From: an uncultured Anaerostipes sp.
GTDB lineage: Bacteria > Bacillota > Clostridia > Lachnospirales > Lachnospiraceae
NCBI GenBank assembly: GCA_900756035.1
Contig: CAAEIR010000088.1
Span: forward strand, 1 to 36,153
Length of the DNA: 36,153 nt
Reading direction: 5' to 3'
In this document: in pieces, positions 33,852-36,153 of the stretch
Layout: every line of letters starts with the position of its first letter
How positions within the stretch are numbered: the stretch's first letter is position 1
The notes under the pieces: model-generated
Database searches by the model: none
Told to the model about the DNA's origin: nothing
Seen by the model: the letters and a program-made list of their open reading frames with translations, nothing else
Translations under genes and position numbers: made by a program

Positions 33852-34679
33852 ATGGATAAGATAGAGAAAATTGGCTGGTTGGAACAGCTGAAGATTGCAT
33901 GTTTGAAACCGAGACAGTACCGGCGTTTGCTGGAGGTAGCAAAAGGAAGAGTCGTTATGTTTTTTGCAGTGATTACACTGATTACTACGATTCTCGGATT
34001 CGGATTTGATGTCCTTGGGTTTGGAATCAGTGTTGGTGGTGCAAAGAACTTTATTTTGCATCGTCTTCCGGCATTTGAGTTAAAGGATGGAGAACTTCAG
34101 ATAGAACAACAGATGGATTTTACATTTGCAGGAGTTCATTTTCTTGCCGATACAAAAAAGGATAAGGTTTCTGTGGATGACTTGAGTAATAAATATTCTT
34201 TGGAAATTGCATTTGCAAAAGATGAGATGGTTTTAAAAAATGCAGTGGCAGGTCAGGTGATCAACAGAATTCCATTTTCAGGTTTTCAAAATGCAGTGTT
34301 TGATAATCAGGCGATGACGGCTCTGATTCCGGTGATTTATGCATTCATTGGAATTATGTTTATAGTACAATGGGGAGTTAATGTAGTTTCCTATCTGTCA
34401 ATCTGTGTCTTTATATCTATGCTGGTATATTTCAATCAGAAGACAAGGTTGGATCAGACAGAGGATGAGCGGGCAAAGGTTTCCTTCGGGAAAATTTTCA
34501 AGCTTTCCATTTATGCCAGGGTAATTTTTCAATTAATTGAAACTGTAGGAATCACGGCAGGAGCTGCTATATTTTCCGGAATGGTATGGATGTTTATCTC
34601 CTATTTCGGAAGTTATGAATTGCTGCTTATGGGATTTATGAAGCCTGAGAACAAAGAATCATCAGGTCCGGTGATTTAA
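33852..34679 (+). CDS. DUF1189-like membrane protein
   Basis: 275 residues with a first membrane helix at about 34-58, an external domain of about 100 residues (the FELKDGELQIEQQ stretch), and three or four helices at about 155-260. This pattern and the opening LKIACLKPRQYRRLLEVAKG fit the DUF1189 family of Firmicutes. Function unknown. It begins three bases after the DJ-1 stop (GGAG just upstream) and one base separates it from the EamA gene, so the three genes are cotranscribed. Confidence 0.82.
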   Translation: MDKIEKIGWLEQLKIACLKPRQYRRLLEVAKGRVVMFFAVITLITTILGFGFDVLGFGISVGGAKNFILHRLPAFELKDGELQIEQQMDFTFAGVHFLADTKKDKVSVDDLSNKYSLEIAFAKDEMVLKNAVAGQVINRIPFSGFQNAVFDNQAMTALIPVIYAFIGIMFIVQWGVNVVSYLSICVFISMLVYFNQKTRLDQTEDERAKVSFGKIFKLSIYARVIFQLIETVGITAGAAIFSGMVWMFISYFGSYELLLMGFMKPENKESSGPVI

Positions 34680-34680
34680 G

Positions 34681-35577
34681 ATGAAAAAGCAGAAAGTAGT
34701 TTTATTAGCAATTCTGGCAACGTTGCTGTGGGGAAGCGCTTATCCTTCTATTAAAGTAGGATATGAGATTTTTTCCATTGCAGGAGATGATTTGGGCAGT
34801 AAGTTTTTGTTCGCAGGAGTGCGGTTTACTTTAGCCGGCTTAATGGTATTATTGTTTACCGCTGTGAAAGACCGGAAAGCTGTGGTACCGCCGGCCAGAA
34901 TGTGCGGACAGCTTGTATGTCTGGGAATTTTACAGACAACGGTTCAATACATTTTCTTCTATATAGGCCTGGCGAATACTACGGCGGCAAAAAGCGCTAT
35001 TATAAATTCTTTTACGGCATTTTTTCCGATTATGCTGGCGCCGTTTTTCTTTCGTGAAGACAAAGTGACAAAGAATAAAGTCTGGGGATGTGTCCTGGGA
35101 CTTGCAGGGATTGTCCTGATCAATCTGGATGGAGGAACTTTCGGAGGATTTAGGCTGACAGGAGAAGGGTTTGCGATCTTTGCAGCCATGGCGCAAAGTC
35201 TGGCATCCATTTATAGTAAAAAGCTTGCAAAAACAATGAGTGTTATGACGATTACAGGATATCAGCTGTCAATAGGAGGCATGATTCTCATTGCAGCCGG
35301 ATGCATCAGCCGGGGATCTCTGGTATTTTGCGTGCAGGGAGTTCTGCTTTTAATCTACATGGCACTTTTATCTGCTGTGGCATTTACCGTTTGGACTTAT
35401 CTGTTATCTAAAAATTCAGTCAGCAGTATTTCCATTTATAATCTTTTAATTCCGGTTTTTGGAACCATTTTGTCCGGAATCTTTTTGGGGGAATCTGTCT
35501 GGAATCTCAGATATTTCGTTTCAATCATTTTTGTATGCTGCGGGATTGCCATGGTACATAAGAAGCAAGATCTTTAG
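34681..35577 (+). CDS. EamA-family (DMT) transporter
   Basis: 298 residues with about ten hydrophobic helices in two EamA repeats. The family entry motif ATLLWGSAYPSIKVGYE is at the N-terminus; the second repeat starts around LTGEGFAIFAAMAQSLASI. Such drug/metabolite carriers move amino acids, nucleotides or drugs; the substrate here is not predictable. Start one base after the previous stop, with GGTGAT as weak ribosome site, so coupled translation is likely. Confidence 0.92.
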   Translation: MKKQKVVLLAILATLLWGSAYPSIKVGYEIFSIAGDDLGSKFLFAGVRFTLAGLMVLLFTAVKDRKAVVPPARMCGQLVCLGILQTTVQYIFFYIGLANTTAAKSAIINSFTAFFPIMLAPFFFREDKVTKNKVWGCVLGLAGIVLINLDGGTFGGFRLTGEGFAIFAAMAQSLASIYSKKLAKTMSVMTITGYQLSIGGMILIAAGCISRGSLVFCVQGVLLLIYMALLSAVAFTVWTYLLSKNSVSSISIYNLLIPVFGTILSGIFLGESVWNLRYFVSIIFVCCGIAMVHKKQDL

Positions 35578-35611
35578 AAGAAAAAGACTTTTTTGAATAT
35601 ATTTGAACAGT

Positions 35612-35646
35612 AAAAAGAGCAGATAGGGAAATCTGCTCTTTTTGAG
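35612..35646 (+). terminator. Terminator after the EamA gene
   Basis: AAAAAGAGCAGAT (35612-35624) pairs perfectly with ATCTGCTCTTTTT (35631-35643). Confidence 0.9.
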
Positions 35647-35675
35647 GGGAGTATAAATAAATTAATAAGGGGTTA

Positions 35676-35701
35676 TATCAAAGATATAAATATCTCTGAT
35701 A
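35676..35701. repeat. Palindrome in the gap before the small repeat protein
   Basis: TATCAAAGATAT (35676-35687) and ATATCTCTGATA (35690-35701) pair with one A-C mismatch across a two-base centre. It lacks a T run; an operator or mRNA hairpin is possible. Confidence 0.45.
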
Positions 35702-35741
35702 CAACTATCGTAAATGATTCTTATAAAAAAATCAATGTTTT

Positions 35742-35769
35742 TTGGGAAAAAAATAAAAAAGTTTATACA
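35742..35769 (+). promoter_or_regulatory. Possible promoter of the small repeat protein
   Basis: TTGGGA (35742-35747), 16 bases, TATACA (35764-35769). A sporulation sigma site was looked for and none was convincing. Confidence 0.35.
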
Positions 35770-35826
35770 TAGATTCCTTTGTTTTGGAGCAGAATAAGAT
35801 TGTAACCGAAAGAAAGGAGAATCATC

Positions 35827-35985
35827 ATGGCAAAAAATTGTTCAAACTCAAAAAACAAGACTCAGTCTTCCAGCAATGCAAATAATGCAAACAACGCAGG
35901 ACAGAACAAAAATCAGAATAAGAACCAGAATAAGAGCCAGAATAAGGCTCAAAACAAAAGCCAGAATTCAAGCAATGAATACTAG
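35827..35985 (+). CDS. Small Asn/Gln/Lys-rich repeat protein
   Basis: 52 residues. AAAGGAGA lies seven bases before the ATG, which makes this a real gene rather than chance. Composition is almost only Asn, Gln, Lys and Ser, with a tandem unit QNK-x (QNKNQNKNQNKSQNKAQN and so on) and a single Cys5 and Tyr52. No hydrophobic core, so it should be disordered. It resembles in style small acid-soluble or spore-coat-like proteins of Clostridia, but no motif proves this. It has its own terminator. Confidence 0.8.
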   Translation: MAKNCSNSKNKTQSSSNANNANNAGQNKNQNKNQNKSQNKAQNKSQNSSNEY

Positions 35986-35998
35986 TTTTTAGTCAAAG

Positions 35999-36037
35999 AA
36001 GGGTCTTCAAAATTCTATTTGAAGGCTCTTTTTTTAT
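35999..36037 (+). terminator. Terminator after the small repeat protein
   Basis: AGGGTCTTCAAA pairs with TTTGAAGGCTCT (36018-36029) with one mismatch and one wobble; eight T follow. It partly overlaps the hairpin repeat that comes next. Confidence 0.7.
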
Positions 36038-36153
36038 ACCATAGGAAAGTTCTTCGAACTTCCCTATGGTATAAAAAACCGCTCCGCGTAGGATGCGACC
36101 AGATGCAAGAAGAAATATGACTGCTTTCGCAGTCTGCATCTGGCGCGCAAAGC
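36030..36153. repeat. Hairpin-rich intergenic repeat, cut by the window edge
   Basis: First hairpin: 23-bp arms 36030-36052 / 36056-36078 (core TATACCATAGG) with one A-C mismatch and a three-base loop. Second: CCAGATGCA (36099-36107) / TGCATCTGG (36135-36143) enclosing GACTGC (36119-36124) / GCAGTC (36129-36134). A GC-rich spacer (GCTCCGCG) joins them. No open frame. It looks like a dispersed, folded repeat and continues past the end. Confidence 0.6.

Overview
The window looks like chromosomal core DNA of a low-GC, Gram-positive anaerobe of the Clostridia, most likely a gut Lachnospiraceae. The evidence is AGGAGG-type ribosome sites, sigma-A promoters, a HrcA/CIRCE-controlled clpB, single-subunit GlyRS, lipoprotein-anchored ABC binding proteins, L-lactate dehydrogenase and a class A-type D,D-carboxypeptidase. 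No rRNA, CRISPR, phage or insertion sequence is visible. Genus and species cannot be fixed from the sequence alone.

Layout. 1-5550: glyS, then ppk1, a membrane-anchored protein of unknown function and pyrC. 5549-11756: a complete phosphate-starvation operon, pstS-pstC-pstA-pstB-phoU-phoP-phoR, behind repeated TTTACA elements. 11772-17201: a convergent secreted glucosaminidase, a polar amino-acid ABC importer (binding protein, permease, ATPase) and citrate synthase. 17221-20560: a lipoprotein, a lysophospholipase-like hydrolase, L-lactate dehydrogenase and a tiny membrane protein. 20586-22118: a two-gene cassette of an AAA/ABC-type ATPase and a predicted (D/E)xK-type partner, each carrying a one-base deletion in an A run. 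22184-24918: CIRCE and clpB. 24917-26781 (minus strand): a solo FeoA-domain protein and a ClC transporter. 26875-29476: ung, a HAD phosphatase and a D,D-carboxypeptidase. 29507-33124: a diacylglycerol-kinase-family enzyme, a membrane EAL protein with a dead GGDEF, and tRNA-Arg(CCU). 33297-35577: a DJ-1/PfpI protein, a DUF1189-like membrane protein and an EamA exporter. The right end has a 52-residue Asn/Gln/Lys repeat protein and a hairpin-rich repeat running off the window.

How the genes work together. Polyphosphate synthesis (ppk1) lies next to high-affinity phosphate uptake and its two-component regulator, so phosphate uptake, sensing and storage sit in one block. The pst-pho genes are tightly spaced or overlapping (GTGA, TAATG) and are probably translationally coupled.

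The two observations most worth following are these. First, PstS is circularly permuted: the half that is normally C-terminal comes first, behind an intact lipoprotein signal. Second, the ATPase plus (D/E)xK-like cassette resembles the layout of two-gene anti-phage systems. The ATPase reads through only if the ribosome slips at a perfect A AAA AAA heptamer, or if the locus is off or decaying.
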